In this document: one piece after another, positions 49,787 through 50,658 of the stretch
Position numbering within the stretch: the first letter of the stretch is position 1
Layout: every line of letters starts with the position of its first letter
Source of the DNA: Clostridium vitabionis
GTDB lineage: Bacteria > Bacillota > Clostridia > Lachnospirales > Lachnospiraceae
NCBI RefSeq assembly: GCF_015351765.1
Contig: NZ_JADKQA010000002.1
Location: 1 to 50,658, forward strand
Direction: 5' to 3'
Length of the DNA stretch: 50,658 nt
Notes under the pieces: model-generated
The model's database searches: none
The model's input: the letters and a program-made list of their open reading frames with translations, nothing else
What the model was told of the DNA's origin: nothing
Position numbers and translations under genes: made by a program

Positions 49787-50658
49787 GCCGGATCCTGATG
49801 AAAATGCTACTCCCCAGGAGAAGTTAAGGTATTATCGAATGGTCAGTGGTCTTAGTTATGAAGAGCTGGGATCACGTCTTGGAATGACATCTTTCGGAAT
49901 TATTAATTTGGAATCCGGTTTTAATGACATCCAGTATGAGGATGCTCATAAGCTTGGAGAAGCTTTAAGCGTCGATCCAAAGGAGTTCCTGGATGAGTAT
50001 TCGAATTTCTGCGGACCGGGATATGGAAAGCGTATAGCATCTATACGACATGCCATGGGACTTACGCAAGAGCAGTTAGCAGATAAGATGGGAGTTCTGC
50101 GATCTACAGTGAGTATCTGGGAATCTGAATTTGATAATCATCATCCTGCAAGGGAAATGTATGAACTGCTCAAGCAATATGCATCAGAGCATGGAATCGA
50201 TATTATACAGCAGGTTGAGAACCAGGAAAAATATGTAGACGAGTACGAGAGATTCGTCGCACAGGATTGGGGAAAGAAGCTTCGACGGATCCGCCTGTGT
50301 TATGGTATGATTCCGTCAGATTTTGCTACGATTCTTGGATGTGAGGAACAGACCCTTACACATTGGGAACTTGAATGCTCAAAGCCGCTGAGAAGATACT
50401 TCGGGACAATCAAAAAACTGGCAGCAGATAAAAAAATCAATCTGGATAGCCTGAATAAAAATCCTGATCGATATACAAGTGACTTTGAGAATTTCATCGC
50501 CAGAGATTGCGGAAGAAAGATGAAGAGTATCCGCATGGCGTATGATATGACGCAGAGAGAATTCAGCCGGTTGATCGGATGCTGTGATGTGGCTGTATCT
50601 AAATGGGAGAATGGCTTGTGTACACCGGAACTTAAGTATTTCCGAACAATAGAGATGC
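49787..50658 (+). CDS. Tandem XRE helix-turn-helix protein (partial; runs off the window)
   Basis: At least 290 residues made of four repeated HTH units: EKLRYYRMVSGLSYEELGSRL (from ~13), GKRIASIRHAMGLTQEQLADKM (~81), GKKLRRIRLCYGMIPSDFATIL (~163) and GRKMKSIRMAYDMTQREFSRLI (~245), each followed by a W/L-E end like ISIWESE. The unit period is about 80 residues in the last three. No ribosome site is seen before ATG 49787 and the frame stays open upstream to about 49721, so the 5' end may be lost at the macrodomain junction. Function unknown; a multi-operator DNA binder is likely. Confidence 0.7.

Overview
The window looks like a chromosomal segment of a low-to-mid-GC Firmicute, most likely a gut-type Clostridia/Lachnospiraceae (inferred from strong AGGAGG ribosome sites, an OpuC-type transporter, a SirTM sirtuin and the style of the siphovirus prophage; no rRNA marker is present). 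It has three parts.

(1) 1-12,615, a molybdopterin/tungstopterin block. An intact-looking plus-strand cluster encodes two MoeA proteins (one fused to a periplasmic-binding-protein-like domain), two MOSC proteins, a polyferredoxin with four [4Fe-4S] motifs, a large aldehyde ferredoxin oxidoreductase (AOR) family enzyme, MogA/MoaB, a MoaD/ThiS-like sulfur carrier, MoaC and MoaA. Together they make the pterin cofactor and load it into the AOR, with the ferredoxin as electron partner. A hairpin-rich 5' leader ending in an intrinsic terminator lies directly before moeA and suggests attenuation or riboswitch control. The block lies between two same-orientation copies of one IS1634/IS4-type element: only the last 92 bp of the left copy are in the window, and the right copy is complete and cuts an aldo/keto reductase gene.

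(2) 12,616-17,080, host genes: a truncated tRNA-binding-domain gene, then an operon with an FMN/[4Fe-4S] flavoprotein, a fused permease/substrate-binding OpuC-type transporter and its ATPase, followed by a class-M sirtuin (SirTM).

(3) About 17,081-49,089, a ~32 kb siphovirus-type prophage integrated inside the sirTM gene by a large serine recombinase. The phage supplies a new homologous 3' end to sirTM; the displaced original 3' end is found at the far side (49,076-49,285), followed by a truncated Zn-macrodomain gene and a tandem-XRE protein that runs off the window. Apart from the repressor, a small moron and the integrase, all phage genes are on the minus strand: early genes (46.5-38.9 kb: replication, recombination, SSB, late regulator), then ParB-like/Mom-like genes, terminase, portal, capsid, tail, baseplate, a diversity-generating retroelement (DGR), holin and endolysin.

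The most exciting system is the DGR: a reverse transcriptase with YMDD box, an Avd-like accessory protein, a template repeat (TR) and two variable repeats (VR). VR1 is in a tail-tip protein beside the cassette and differs from TR at 13 positions, all of them coding-strand adenines. VR2 lies about 23 kb away in a small predicted cytoplasmic protein of the early replication region and differs at two positions, again both adenines. Both VRs carry the same GC-rich 3' element and a GC hairpin 26-27 nt beyond it. A DGR that diversifies an early, non-structural phage protein as well as a receptor-binding protein is unusual.
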